A stretch of 64,000 nucleotides of DNA from Dactylorhiza incarnata (GCA_033032865.1 JAWHQI010000049.1:5704001-5768000), one strand, 5' to 3'; shown: positions 43,148 through 56,037, counted from the first letter of the stretch. Numbers and translations are program-made. The notes: generated by a model from the sequence alone, not told the origin.

Positions 43148-45343
43148 TGTAACACCCTGCCAGTACGAAGAGTATAACAGCAGGTCCGGCCGGGACCCCA
43201 CGCCATACAAACCACACTAGCTAGGAGTTAAAAGGTGATAACCAGAAAAGTAACAACTAAACGAGAGTACAAAACGTAAGCGGAAGCATTAATTAAACCA
43301 TTGCAATTAGAACTGTCCACTATCATAGGAATGAAACCAAAATATAGAGTTACGGCCTTAAGGCCTTACATTCACCAAATGTGATAAAAATTCCAAACAT
43401 ACATCGGCACGCAGGCCGGCACTACAAGGAAAACAGAAAAGAGGCTGGCCTTCGAGGGCCAACTCAGCATAAGGGCCACCGCCCGCTATTTTCCGCTAGG
43501 CTCGCCTGCACCTGCATAAGAACATTCCACCAAGCGGTGGTAAACAAGGTAACGGTCAGCAAAGCTGACCAAATTATAACGACCCCACCCCTTTCCCGGG
43601 GTGGCGGAGCTTCTACCCTGCAAGCAAGCCATCCTAGCACAAGTACTAATATAAATGAAGTGCAACTACACAAGGTGAGGTTTCAAGCACAATCAATCTT
43701 CTAGGTTGAGCATCAAAAGAAAGGAACCTAGGTATGCACATGGTGTTGGTCGAGTTCACCCGAAGGTTCCCACAACCGCCTAAACAACCGCATGAGGCTA
43801 ACAACATCAATTCATCACAAACGTGGGTACACACAACCGCACGCTCCATGCTCTCAAGGCATGCACCAAAGGTACTTCTTCCCGAGCACCAAAACCATCA
43901 TGAGTCCGGAAACTCTAGATAGAAAAGAGCTTTTGGTCGGTCTAGGCAAGACGCCCTTCCCAACCTCTCCCAAGGTCGTTCGGGTTTACAAGAGATAAAT
44001 CCCCCTACCGCCACGCCTGGAAACGGGTTCAGTTCAGCCAATTCCCGTGCTCTTGTCATCGATTGAACACACGATGCGGGTATGACATCACCTCGGCCCG
44101 TAAGGGTTTAGCACTCGCTAGTGCTACACAAAACATAAGTTACAACACCCTAGCCTTAAAAGTTTACTTTGTAACGACTCAAGACCCGACTCCGCCTTTC
44201 GGCCGGAGGGCATGAGGGATCGTTAGGGCTTTATACGTAACCAAAAAGGAGGTACAAGACCACTCCTCAACAATTCTAGTGGTGAAGGTTTGCATTCAAC
44301 CACTCGCAAAGCATGGGGCTTCCGTTAGGATCTTCACAAGATACCTACGCTTAAATCCCGCAATACTACCGCATATAACACAGAGTCATTCTCCGGCACG
44401 CATTCTAGGCTTAACCTAAATGCAACGTCGCAAATCAAGCATCACCGATTCGGGCTCACGGCCACGAATAGGCTTCACACACAATGCCTAAATCCGCACG
44501 ACTACCGGATTTTCTACATGCAATATGCCGGGGACGGACACAATCGACCCGGAGTTCCGAAGAACTTGAGGAAATCCTACACTTCACCCATTTGGCGAAA
44601 GGGATTCCTCATGCAAGCATAGAGAAATGAAGGAGAGGACAAAAGACAAGTCCAAACAATGGGAGAAGAAATCGTTACCCTAGACGTGTTCTTCTTCGCC
44701 ATGGATCCGAGATTCTACGCGGAGGGAAAGAACCGCACCGGGCTGCACTCTCCGGATCTGGAAACGGCTCGCGAAACGGAGCTCCGGAGCTCCGTCAATG
44801 GCGAAATCTCCTCTTCTTCTTCCTTGCCCCCTTCTTCTTCCTCTAGCCTAGGAGAGAGAAACACTATGAAATAATGAGGGTTAAATCCCTCTCCAAAGCC
44901 CTAAGACCCCCCAGCATTAAATCCCAGCCGTTGGATCGAATTCCAAGAAATTTGATCGGTCGGATCCTCTTCTCCGCTCAAAATCGCGGAACAGAATAAA
45001 CAGGGCGCACGATCACAGGCGCACGGTCAGTGGTCGTGCGCGACGAGGGCAATGGTCGTGCGCACTACCCGGGACAGAACTCTGAATTCTTGCGAATAAG
45101 CGCACGATCGCTGGCGCACGATCACTGGTCGTGCGCGAAGAGGGAAATGGTCGTGCGCACTGTCCGAGACAGAACTCGATTCTCTTCTGAATTAACGCAC
45201 GATCGCTGGCGCACGATCACTGATCGTGCGCGATGAGGCCACTGATCGTGCGCTAAGAGCAGACAGGGAAAATTCTAGCCTGCTTCACGTGCCGCACTAC
45301 CACTCCGCCTACTTCGCGGAACTACCAGATTTGGGGTGTTACA
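43148..45343 (-). repeat. 5' LTR of the young chromovirus
   Basis: 2196 bp, same length as the 3' LTR, with three visible substitutions. Its start at 45343 is followed on the right by the TSD ATGTA. Confidence 0.95.
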
Positions 45344-45348
45344 ATGTA

Positions 45349-45390
45349 CATAATGTGCATGCTGATTCAGGAGGAGATCATAAGGAGTAA
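45349..45390 (+). pseudogene. Envelope-like ORF of the copia element, C-terminus
   Basis: With the chromovirus and one TSD copy left out, the frame ending at 36723 runs on here through H-N-V-H-A-D-S-G-G-D-H-K-E to a TAA at 45388-45390. This gives the natural end of the envelope-like gene shortly before the LTR. Confidence 0.6.
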
Positions 45391-45422
45391 TTGGATTCCT
45401 CTGACTTACAAAGTATGATTGA

Positions 45423-47416
45423 TGTTGGGAACTATGCCCAACAATGTTCCTAATTTGAAGAAGTGCTCAGATCAATGATAAATGCACTATGTATTTGATG
45501 GTATATATTATTCATGACTGTAGAAGATAAACCATATGTCAAGTAATTTTCTAAGTCCAAAATCATCAAGGACTGGATATATCGTTGAAATGCAATAAAA
45601 GCTACATCAATAGTATCAAGATTATAAAAGTAAAAAAAATCACCAAGTAAAATATCGTCTCAAGACTCAGCAGATGAATCGTTGAGAAAGGTATCATATC
45701 GTCGATTCAGTTTCGACGATATCGTCTTGAAGAAAGCTTATCGTTGATAAAGCTAAAGTTTAGATGTCTCGACGATATCGACTTGAAGAAGACATATAGT
45801 CTTGAAGGCCGAAGAAGGCTTATAGTTGAGAAAGACTTAGTTTAGATGACTCGATGACATCGTCTTGAAGAAGATGTATTGTCTTGAAAGTTGAAGAAAG
45901 CTTATCATGTATAAAGCTAAGATAATTAAGACGATGTCATCTTGAAGAAGAGGTATAACCTTGAAGAGTAAAGACATAACTCATTAAGTCTTAAAGAAAG
46001 GTTCATGAAGACAAACATCGGTTTGAAGACCTTATATCGTCTAGAAGATCAAGACGATATTGTCTTGAAGTAAGACTGTCAGCATGATGAAAAAGTCTTA
46101 AGTCTTATTAAAAGAAGCATCTCGACGATATCGTCTAGAAGAAGAAATATCGTTGAGATATCAAGTTGAGTCTTGAAGATGGTAGTATGTCGATAATATC
46201 GTCGTGAAGAATATATGTCGCATACATTGATCAAGATGATAACGACTTAAAGGAATATTATCGCCTTGATAGTTGCAGAGCCGCATTTAGTGCACCGATT
46301 TTCTTGGAAATTGATATTTAGGGAATGTGCACGCGACTTATCTTGCGCACCAATCAAGGAGTAATAAATGATATATTATGTACAGAATATAACTGTTATA
46401 CAGTATTTAATGAAGAATATTATTACTTCTATATACTGCAAGTTCCATGAACGGCAAGTCATTTATGATAATTTATTCTGTCGTTTCTTTCAAATATTCT
46501 ATAAGGCAGTTTATGGAAGAATTCTGTAAGGGGTTTTATGCAATGTTATAGAAGAATATAAAAGAAAGAAATTGTCGATTTCAAAGCACTTGACTTTCTT
46601 ACAACATACTGAATCTGATCAAGAAAATAAAGGAAGAGCAAAAGCAGAAAATCTTCATCACTTGGCTGAGAAGGCAAGAAAGAAACTTCCTCCTGTGTAA
46701 GAAGTGCATCTATCAACTAAGGAGAAGATTCAAAAAAAGGCTCAGCAATCCATAAGATCACTGTGCTTACATCTACAAGAAGAAAAAGAAGACCTGTTAT
46801 TTAAAGCTTATATCTTGAAGTCTTTTATTCTACAACAACAAAACTTTTCTGTATCATTTTGTAGGGTTCTTTGGGAACCTGAGTTTGTAAGATCTTGTGA
46901 TAGATCTTTGATTGGTAGGGTTCTGTGTGAGACTGAGATTGGTAGGGTTCTGTGTGAGCCTGAGTTTGGTAGGGTTCTGTGTGAGCTTGAGATTGGTAAG
47001 GTTTTGTGTGAGCCTGAGTTTTGGTAATATCTTGGTGCAGATCTAAGTGGCTGGTAGGACTTGTAAAGTTTGATAAATTTGTGGTAAGGTTTGTTTAACC
47101 TGAGTGTAAGCTTTTCAGTGTGAAGGGCTGAGGTAGGATCCTTTGTTATCTGAGTTGTATGATTTGCTGTATAGTGGAAAAAAATCTGAGTTTTGGAGAA
47201 GTTGCCAAGTCTAGCAAACTGCTAGATAGGTTGGAGGGACAGTGGACTGCCTCTAGACACATTGTCTTGTAGGGAACCACTATAAATCTTGTGTGCTTTA
47301 TGTGTTGCTTTTGTGCTGTGATAGATAAACTTTAAAGTAGCAAATAATATTGAAAACACCTAATCACCCCCCCCCCCCCCCTCTAGGTGTAGATTATTGA
47401 CAACCCATATCTTTCA
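45423..47416 (+). repeat. Copia LTR (about 2.0 kb) shared by two copia bodies
   Basis: The start TGTTGGGAACT is inferred; the end CATATCTTTCA at 47416 is supported by the primer-like TTGTATCAAAGA at 47419. To the left stands a copia pol-envelope end, to the right a copia gag. It holds repeats of 60-75 bp with GACGATATCGTCTTGAAG (about 45670-46270), a 27-bp tandem repeat with TTGGTAGGGTTCTGTGTGAG (46911-47030, about four units) and a run of 15 C (47367-47381). No gene is seen. Confidence 0.65.
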
Positions 47417-47500
47417 ATTTGTATCAAAGATAGGTTGAGTTCAAATGATTAACAGCTTAGAACAAGATCTACAAGTTTTTGATTGGGGTGTGATCTTTCA

Positions 47501-49443
47501 ATGGCCTGTGAGCATCATCAAGGGATGAGATCAACGAAGTTGCTCATCTTCACCAAAGAGAACTTTGCCATCTGGAAGCAAAGAGTCAAGTTGTTCATGG
47601 AAGCATCAGATCCCAGAATATTCATCGTTGTTGAAGAGGGACCCTATGTCCCCATGACTGGTTCAATGACTCCAACAACTCCTTGAGTCCCTAAAACATT
47701 GTCACAATTCACCAATGAAGATGTAGATCTGATAACTATGGATAAGAGAGCAAAACACATGATTGAAAATGCAATTGATGATTCTACATCTCAAAACTTA
47801 AGTCATTACAAAACAACAAAAGAAATGTGGGATTCCTTAGAGGTCTACATGGAGGGAACTGAAGAACAAAACTCAAAGTGGAATACCATAGAAAGGGCCA
47901 TGGTTCTTAAGGGTGAAAGCTTAAGGAGTACCATGAACAAGATTCCTATAATTCAGAATATCTCTGAAGACAATGAAGCTTCTGATGCAAGCACATCAGA
48001 ATCTGATGACATTGTTGAAAAACTAGTACTCCTCACCAAGCAGTTCAAAAGGAATATGCCAAAAAGAAGAAGAGACGGCCTTAAGACATCCTCCTCATAC
48101 TCCAGATGATCTTGTCAACATGGTAAGCCAAATCTTTAAAGGAGGAAAGGTATAACTCTAAAATCAATGAATTTGATTTGGCTAACTTAATTTGTTGTCA
48201 CTGCAAGAAGACATGTCACATGATTGTTGACTGCCCCTCCAAGATGAAAGAATCTAAGAAGAGTGATGATAGAAGAAGTCCAAGGGAAAAAAAGGAATCT
48301 GAGAAAGGATTTATTGCTATGAAAATAATAACACTAAGTGATTCTGATTCTGATTTATCAGAAACCATGGAGGAAGCTCTCATTGGCTTAATGGCCATAA
48401 CTGAAGAAATCCAGGATGATAACACTTCTCCTGGGAAGGTACTTATTAGAGCTCCCTTATCTATCTCTGATTCTGAATCAATGACAGATTATGTGCATGA
48501 GAGTATGTGTGGATATGCTTGCAATTGCATACCCTCAAGATCCCCAACAGAGGTTGAATCTGAGCTAGTGCAACATAATGAAGCCTTGTGGATTGCTTTG
48601 AAAAGAAGCAAGAAGCTTCTTAGAGCTCAATCTAAGGAGTTAGCATCCTTGAAATCTGCCCAATCTGAGCTCCAAGAGATAGCTGAAAAGTTGACTGCTA
48701 TGAGCAAAGAAATGGACAAACTCAAGGATGTCAAAAAGCTCAAAAATGTTGAGTTGGGTCAGAAGAACAAGGTTATCAAGGACCTTGAGGAAATGTTACT
48801 GGCAGAGAAGAAAATTGTTGACAGCTTCTCAATGCCCAAGACTGTCCTTCCCATTATTGATAAATTCTCTGCACCATTCAGAGGTGGTGTAGGATTTGGT
48901 AAAGAGGAAGTCAAGGGAAAGGCATCTGAGGCCCAACCCTCTTTCAAGGAAAGGCTGCCGACATCAAACTTCTCTGACCAGGAATCTTCACATGGTCATC
49001 TGACCAATGCCTGCTCTACAAGAAGCAGTAAACCCTCCAACACACATAGGAGATTAGGCTTTGGGCCAAGTGATTTTAAAGCACTCCTTGAAGAGACCAA
49101 AGTGAAGAATCTAGGTTCTCATGTCCATGGATCTGCAGCATCAACACTTAAAAGTAAGGGAAAGGCAACCCCAACCAAGCCTGTTACCAAAGTGGTGAAC
49201 CAAAAAGTGGTGATACCAGCTCAACTACATACTCACCATTGTGAGGTTCACCCAAGGCCTGTTAGGTCAGCTATCTTCACTCCTTCCCACCAACATTTCC
49301 AGATGGTGAGGCATAGGAGAATATACAACAGGTATGAGTGCTTGTGTTGTGGAAAGATTGGTTATTTTTCCCTGGACTGCTGGTTCAATCCAACGGTGCC
49401 TAATGCAAGAAGAGTGCAGACAACTCAGAGGTGTAATATTTAG
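47501..49443 (+). pseudogene. gag: Copia gag (Sirevirus-like), broken
   Basis: Starts M-A-C-E-H-H-Q-G at 47501. The first part has F-A-I-W-K-Q-R-V (copia gag core) to a stop at 47684-47686, then continues from 47699 with W-D-S-L-E. A frame break lies around 48110-48177. The last part (48178-49443) has a zinc knuckle C-C-H-C-K-K-T-C-H-M-I-V-D-C, an acidic and coiled-coil region, and a second finger with tyrosine in place of histidine near 49345. The long gag with coiled coil is typical of Sireviruses. Confidence 0.85.
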
Positions 49444-49659
49444 GTTATTCCCCTAACATAAACCTAGGACCCAAATCCAATTAGGTGCATAAGGATAAGT
49501 AAACATTTTTGCAGGTATGTCCAAATGCCAACCTTTTTGGTATTTGGACAATAATTGATCCAGGCACAAGGCTGGAGTAAATTAGTATTCAAGAAAATTG
49601 AATCCAAAGATAATAGACCAATAGTGATACTTGGGGTTTCAAACAAACTGATGCCACTC

Positions 49660-49907
49660 AAATCCTAGCACACCTCCGACAAGAAGTTCAACCATCTCTT
49701 GCTTCTATTGATGGGGAGCTTCTAAAAGAAGATACAACTATGATGGAAAATGATCCTGCTCTTCAAAATGAGGTACATCAAGAAGATATCCTCAAAATTG
49801 CTCAAGAGGTTGTTTTGTACATGGAAATTGAGGAATCTGAGAAATATCTAAGTAGTGGACAAGAAGTTATTGAAGAATTTGAAGAATCTACCAGATCCCT
49901 GCAATAA
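49660..49907 (+). pseudogene. Acidic coding remnant between gag and the envelope-like ORF
   Basis: An open stretch rich in Glu, Asp and Gln, without a clear start, ending in two stops at 49902-49907. It is followed by AAGGGGGAG, a polypurine-like tract. I do not recognise it. It may be the acidic end of an envelope-like protein displaced by rearrangement. No protease, integrase or RT is present between gag and 50593. Confidence 0.4.
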
Positions 49908-50592
49908 TGAAGGGGGAGTCCACTGATCCACTCAAAGTGCAGACCTCGCTTCCAAGGATAGAAGATGAGCACCATGTTCCAACCATCACAACCCCTACTC
50001 TGAAGAACAACAAGCCAAAATGAAGAGAATGGAGAAAGTAAATAAGAATCCAAAACTTGAAGAATGGATCCCTTGCTCAAGTGAATATCAAATTGGCACT
50101 TCTATACAAGAGATGTGAAGGAGGAAATCTAAGTAGCACTGTCTCCAAGAATCCTTCGAGAAGTGCTGACAAACTTCTCAAGTTAGACAAGTATCAGATG
50201 AGTATTTCAATGACATAGATGAATTCTCTGCTATACAAAATGAATAGTCTCGATGACAAGATCTGCGTCTCGATGATATTGGTGGAATTTCGACGACAAA
50301 GCTGAAATGATTCCGACGACTAGGTTGAAGTAATTTTGACAACACTATCGATGACAAAAATACACATTGTGGAAATACAACGTAGATACTTAATGCAATA
50401 TTGGATCTTTAATCAGAGCCACCTGATGGATTCTTAATCAGGACAAAGAGGTATGCGCCCCTTCATCTACTTCTAGTATTAATAAAGTGAATGCTTAGGA
50501 CAAAAATTATGTTTTCATTTGCCCTAAGTTATTTCCGCGAGAAACCTCCATTCCATCTCCAATAATCGCTCGATTCTCAATGTTCTACTTCA

Positions 50593-51080
50593 ATGGCTCC
50601 CAAAAAGGAAGAACCCTCAGTCATCTCCAGTTGTGAGCTTCTAAGAGGAGGATTCAACTCTTGTTCCGAATAAATTAGGTCAGTTATCGTACTTTTGGAA
50701 TCAGAAGGGCTGGAATATTTGCTCTGCGAACCCTGTGCTCTCATGAATAGGGAGCTCCAAGAATTCTTTGATGGAGTTAGAATCAACAGTTCAGGGATCA
50801 TCCTAACGTCTGCATTGTCCAGAAAGAAAATCAAAATGTCTGCCAAGAACTTAGAGAAAGCTTTGAGGATTCCAAGACTAGAGAAAGAAGTTGAAGAGGA
50901 AGATCTGACTGTTGAAGATCTATCTGCTGGATATGCCTGGTGTGGGCACAGTGGCAAGACCTATGGGTCCATTAAATAGGCAGAATTCAACCAGAAGGGA
51001 AAGCTCCTTGCAGACATTGTAGGGAATGTACTACTGTACATGCCTGGTTCCCATGACAGGATATCAAAGGAAATGTTTGA
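50593..51080 (+). pseudogene. Second envelope-like ORF, truncated
   Basis: Starts M-A-P-K-K-E-E-P and is homologous to 27929-28576 (shared G-L-E-Y, L-E-K-A-L-R-I-P, F-N-Q-K-G-K-L-L, G-S-H-D-x-I-S-K). Stops at 50671-50673 and 50977-50979. At about 51080 it is cut off by the start of an Athila-type LTR. Confidence 0.7.
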
Positions 51081-51995
51081 TGAGTAGTTTATATACTCAT
51101 CTTTTAGTATTATTTTATTATAGTTTTAATATAAAATCATATAATTTATATGGCTTTTCTCATTTAAATGATTCCTCTTTTCAATTCTATGAGCTAACTT
51201 AAACTTATTTCATGTTTTCAAGTTTTCTGTTCACTTTAAGCAAAATTTGCAAGTACACACCCAAGGTCACGGGAGTGACCAAGGGCGTGACAGCCTATGA
51301 TGTGTTCCATACCCGCTGCCGCCACCCCGGGCTCATTCCGTGAAGATTCGCCAAGTACACGACCTAGGTCACGGGCGTGACCAAGGGCGTGACCCAATGT
51401 AATGGTCGCGACCCGCTGCCAGCAGCTAACACGCAATGCCACGTCATTTAAAGTTACATGCCCCCGGCCACGGGCGTGACTGAGGACGAAACATCCAGTC
51501 ACGGGCGTGAACTGTCCCGCGCTCCTTCCCGCAGAAGCTTCCCGCCAGCAACCAGCTTTAAAGATTACACGCCCTAGGTCACGGGCATGACCTAGGGCAT
51601 GACGCGCACGTAACACTCGCATTGAAGCCAGAAGGTGCCCTCTCTGCACCAGCATCGATCACGCCCTTACACGTTCTTGGTCATGGGCGTGACCGAGTGC
51701 GTGTAACCTCATTTTGCAGCCTATTTAAAGCAAGCTCCACTAGAGCTGAGGGGATGAATTTTGGGAGTTTATTTCTTTGTTCATGTACTATTTTCATGTA
51801 ATAGTTTTTCTTGTAAGTCCCCTTCTTATTTGCACTTGTAATTCTCAATTTCGTAGTTTGTAATTTCGTTTGCAAAAATCAATAAAATAATTCTTATTTC
51901 TCTCATTCTCTTCTTCATCCCACATGTATTCTTTTATCTTTGTTCATTTCTCAATCTCAATGAGTAGCTAAATATCTATTAGTACTCGGTCGAGA
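51081..51995 (+). repeat. Partial Athila-type LTR with hairpins and TATA box
   Basis: The start TGAGTAGTTT is inferred. Hairpins at about 51255, 51357, 51569 and 51669 have arms like CACGCCCTAGGTCAC/GTGACCTAGGGCGTG, some with C-to-T or G-to-A changes. TATTTAAA at 51722-51729 follows the last hairpin by 18 bases. Near 51995 the LTR jumps straight into the middle of gag, so the LTR end, primer site and gag start were deleted. Confidence 0.7.
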
Positions 51996-53580
51996 TGATC
52001 CATCACTACATGGGCCGAGATGACGGAGAAATTCTTAACAAAATATTTTCCGTCGGCCAAGTCCGCTAAATTACGTACGGACATTCTCTCGTTTACGCAA
52101 ATACACTCGGAGTCTCTCTACGACACATGGGAGCGCTTCAAGGAACTCTTGCGGAGATGTCCTCATCATGCCCTTCCAAATGAGGCAGATGATTGATGCA
52201 GCCGCGGGGGGGGGGGGGGGGGGGAGGACCCCTAATAACAAAACCCCCGAGGCTGCTCAAGAGTTTTTTGAGGAGATGGCCATGAATGCTTACCAGTGGA
52301 ATGCGCCATAGTTGCGCCCTAACAAGCCGACCAGACTCTTTGAAGTTGACATCACCCCGAATTTGGCACTTCAAGTAGAAATTCTCACAAAGCAAGTAGC
52401 GGAGATGTCGGATTCCTCCGCCGCCCATTGGGCCTATAATAATAATAATTTTAATAATAATAATTTTATTTTTGAGCAAGTAGACTATATGGGGAACTCC
52501 TATCGTCCTCCTTATAACCCGAATAATAATCTTTCGCTTAATAATAGTTATAATCTGGGTTTAAGGAACCACCCAAACCTTTCATGGAGTAACCCCAATA
52601 ATGCTCAGCGTCCACCACAAGGGAATCCTCCCGGGTTTTCTCCGCCACCACCACACAAGCCCTCTTCATTTGAAGAGGCCGTCACTAAATACGTTTCCTC
52701 TAATGTGTCCAATATCTGAAAACTTTCCGGATCTATTAAAAGCCAAGAAAATTAAATGGGATAGCTCGCCAAAATGTTCTCTGAATGCCTGCAAGGAGCT
52801 CTACTGGGCAATACTGAGTCCAAGCCACGGGAGAGCACCAACGCAATAACCCTCCGTAGCAGAAAGGTGGTAAAGTCTTAAAATTTGGCTAAGCCCGAGG
52901 TAAACATTTCAACCCCATCTCTGCATTTTATTTCTGCTGATTTAGCTCAGCGCAAAATTTAAACTCCTTCAATCCCTTATCCTTCTAAAATTCAAAACAG
53001 GTGCAATGAGGAGCAATATAAAATTTTTATAAATATTTTAAAACAAATTTTATTAATGTTCCATTCTGCGAGATACTCTCTCAAATGCCTAAATATGTGA
53101 AGTATCTCAAGGATTTACTATCAAATAAAAAGAAACTCGAAGATATTGCGCGTGTTTCTCTTAACATAGAATGTTTGGCGGTTGTTTTAAATAAATTACT
53201 GCAAAAAGTTAATGATCCGGGACGGTTTTCCATCCCATGTTTATTCGGAAATTTATTAATAAAAACGCCTTGGCCGACTTAGGAGCTAGTATCAATTTGA
53301 TTTCATTCTCCTTATTTAAAAAGCTTGGTTTGGGAACACCAAGCCCTACTAGTATGAGTATCCAACTAGCAGATCGGTCGATTAAATACCCAATAGGGGT
53401 CGTGGAGGATGTGCTAGTGAAGGTTGACAATTTTATCTTCCCGGTATACTTTTCATCCTCGATATCGAAGAGGACGCCGAAGTACACCTCATACTCGGTC
53501 GACCCTTCCTAGCCACCGCTCGGGCAATAATTGACGTAAGTAACGGAAAACATCTCCTTTGGGTTAGGGATGAAGAAGTT
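51996..53580 (+). pseudogene. gag-pro: Athila gag and protease, broken
   Basis: Matches the middle of the intact gag at 11529-13484 (T-T-W-A-E-M-T-E, Y-D-T-W-E-R-F), with a run of 19 G (52206-52224) at a damaged spot. The Asn-rich W-S-N-P region (52312-52719) follows. An A-I-T-L-R-S block near 52840 and a Y-V-K-Y-L-K-D-L-L-S-N block near 53095 are absent from the shorter element. The protease has D-L-G-A-S (about 53275), then after a frameshift L-I-L-G-R-P-F-L. Several stops. Confidence 0.85.
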
Positions 53581-53738
53581 ACTTTTTGCATAAATCAATC
53601 AATGGGGAACGCGCTTCCTAACGACGATTCTTGCTTCACCTTAGAGTCAAAATTAGAAGAAGAATTGTCATCCTTTGTTGAATTAATGTCTCCTTTTTTG
53701 AAAATCCTGAGTTAGAAACTTTATTTTGTTTAAAAGAA

Positions 53739-54160
53739 ATGACTCGGCAACATAAATTTGAACAAATGAATTTAAATAATTTAAAAATTAAAACATCTTA
53801 TGAAGAGCCGCCGAGCCTAGAACTAAGAAAACTCTCGGAGCATCTAAAATATTTTTTTTTGGAAAATAATTCAAAATTACCCGTAATTATTTCTTCAGTG
53901 CTAAATGATTCAGAAATTTCCGAAATAACAAAAGTGTTAAATAATCACTGCCATGCAATTGTATGGCAAATCTCCGACATTAAGAGAATAAGTCCCTCCT
54001 TTTGCACGCATAAAATAAATCTAAAAAATAATTATTGTGACACTATTCAGCCTCAATGACGTCTCAATCCCAATATGAAGGACGTCGTTAAGGCTGAAAT
54101 TATAAAATTATTAGATGCGGGGATTATTTACCCAATTTCTGATAGCACTTGGGTTAGTCC
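53739..54160 (+). pseudogene. pol: Athila reverse transcriptase, N-terminal part
   Basis: Contains P-P-S-L-E-L-R, P-V-I-I-S-S, W-Q-I-S-D-I-K-R-I-S-P, a stop at 54057-54059, then L-L-D-A-G-I-I-Y-P-I-S-D-S-T-W-V-S-P, the conserved Athila RT start. It is interrupted in the V-S-P motif by an LTR at 54161. Confidence 0.88.
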
Positions 54161-54707
54161 TGTTGGTGTTTCCATGGTGATCTGGAAGTGGTCAAATATC
54201 TAGTCTCACAGCCAACGCGATATGAGCCTATGGGTTCACACACAAGAGTGTTTGGATAAATTGGAGGAAGAATCATGTTGACAAGTGTTCGGATCAAAGC
54301 ACATTCGACGAACTCAAAGTGCATTCGACGAACGGCTAGCGTAGCGCGTTCATCGAACGGCTAGCGTAGCGTGTTCGTCGAACGGCTAGCGTAGCGCGTT
54401 CGACAAATGGCCAGCGCGTTCGACGAACGCTAGCCAGTTTGTCGAATGCAATATTCAATGAATTCTGTTTGCTTCAATTAATGTCGTGGCTGTGCAGATA
54501 GCTTCAAAATCTCGCATGGGTATAAAAGAATGCGATTCTCTTGACCTAGGTAGGCGGTCTTTTATTTTGCGAATCTGTGAGTGTGACGGAAGGGTTCCGC
54601 CAGAAGTTCCGACGGAAGAGTTCCGCTCTGTCGATCCCGCCGACGCCGCCGCCTCTCCCTGTCCTTAGACCTAGCAGTTCGTGGGAGACATTGAGGGCAG
54701 TTCTTCT

Positions 54708-56035
54708 TGTTGGAGCTTGCATTCCACATCTCTTGGTTTGAGAATAACAAATGCCATGATGTATTTGATCTACTCTTTTGTGTGTTTATAGTGTACAAGT
54801 GATACATGTTAAATAAAGAAACACGTCCTCGTTCATGGATCAAAAAGACAAAATGACGAGTTTTGTATGGTAAACTTCAAACGGCAATAACTTTCAATCC
54901 AGGAAGAGTTACGGAACTTGCCACCCCATTTTGGAATGAGAACGGCGTCATCTACAGTTTAGAGAAGTTTTGGATGACAGAATGAAAATGGAGCTATCGG
55001 ATTTCTGACATCAGTAATGGATTTTTGATAGCTAGGTAACAGATTTCCGATAGCTAGGTAACGGATTTCCGACAGTACATGATCTTCCCATAACTCCACG
55101 CCGTGTAGCAGTTACGCAAGCTAATGAATATCCGATAGAGATATCGGATATCCGACAGCCCACGTCTCAACCACGACCTCCACTTCGTGCAGAAACCTTA
55201 AATAAGTGGGACACGTGGCAGCCTCTGGAGATAACGGATTTCCGATAGCTAGCTAACTGAAATCCGACATCTCTCTTTTATTAAAAGGGTTCAGAACTTC
55301 GTGGATTTCATGCTTTGAAGATTCTAAGTTCCTTCCTGAGTGCATACGAACCAGAGAGCTCCAGAACCTCAAGAACTCCCATTTGTGCTGAGAAGGTTTG
55401 AAATTGAAGATGAGATCGGACGCGCTTCTACATCAACGATCATCTCGAGGCTTCAACCTTCCTTTCAGAGATCTGAATTTCTAGGGAGTTCTTATTTTAT
55501 CTTGTATTTTCATTTATATACATTTTACTTTGTATTGGTAGGGAAAATCGCTTCCTTGTGCTGAGCGTCTAAGTCCTTGCGTGGCTTAAGGGAAAATCGC
55601 TTCCTTGTGCGGAGCGTCCAAGTCCTTGCGTGGCTTGGTGGGAAATCGTGGCCTTGTGTGCTACGTCTAGATCTTGGGAAGATCTAGAGGATAGGCTTGG
55701 GCTTGGTCTATGGAAAGATAAGTCATAGCCTTCTGGTCCTTAGTAGAAGGACCGGTAAAATTGTAAAAGTTTTATTTTACCATTATTGCCTTGATCTTAA
55801 GCTTTATTAAGATCGTTATGTTCATGTATGTCTTTGTCATATTTATTAAAATTATGAATGTTACTTTATTGAAAATTAATTGAGTATTTATTAATATAAA
55901 ATTTGTGTTTGGAAAATTTCGATTAATTATTTTTAAGAAAAGTGAAAGTTAGTGAAAAATTCTTAAGTAAAAATCATAATTTAAAAAGACCCTTATTCAC
56001 CCCCCCCCCCTCTAAGGGCGCCACAAGATCCAACA
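54708..56035 (+). repeat. 5' LTR of the gag-only copia
   Basis: 1328 bp, with repeated GGATTTCCGATAGCTAGGTAA units (55015-55075), a duplicated CGCTTCCTTGTG block (55549, 55590) and a run of 11 C (56000-56010) near the end. Confidence 0.93.
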
Positions 56036-56037
56036 CG

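Larger units (their letters stand above)
36724..45343 (-). mobile_element. Young chromovirus without protease and RT core, minus strand
   Basis: A complete 8620-bp element with two 2196-bp LTRs (TGTAACACCC to GGGTGTTACA), TSD ATGTA (36719-36723 and 45344-45348), a Met-type primer site and a polypurine tract. Gag is intact. Protease and the RT palm with the catalytic aspartates are missing. RNase H and integrase remain, with integrase carrying two stops. I found three substitutions between the LTRs. It therefore transposed recently and only with help in trans. Confidence 0.95.
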
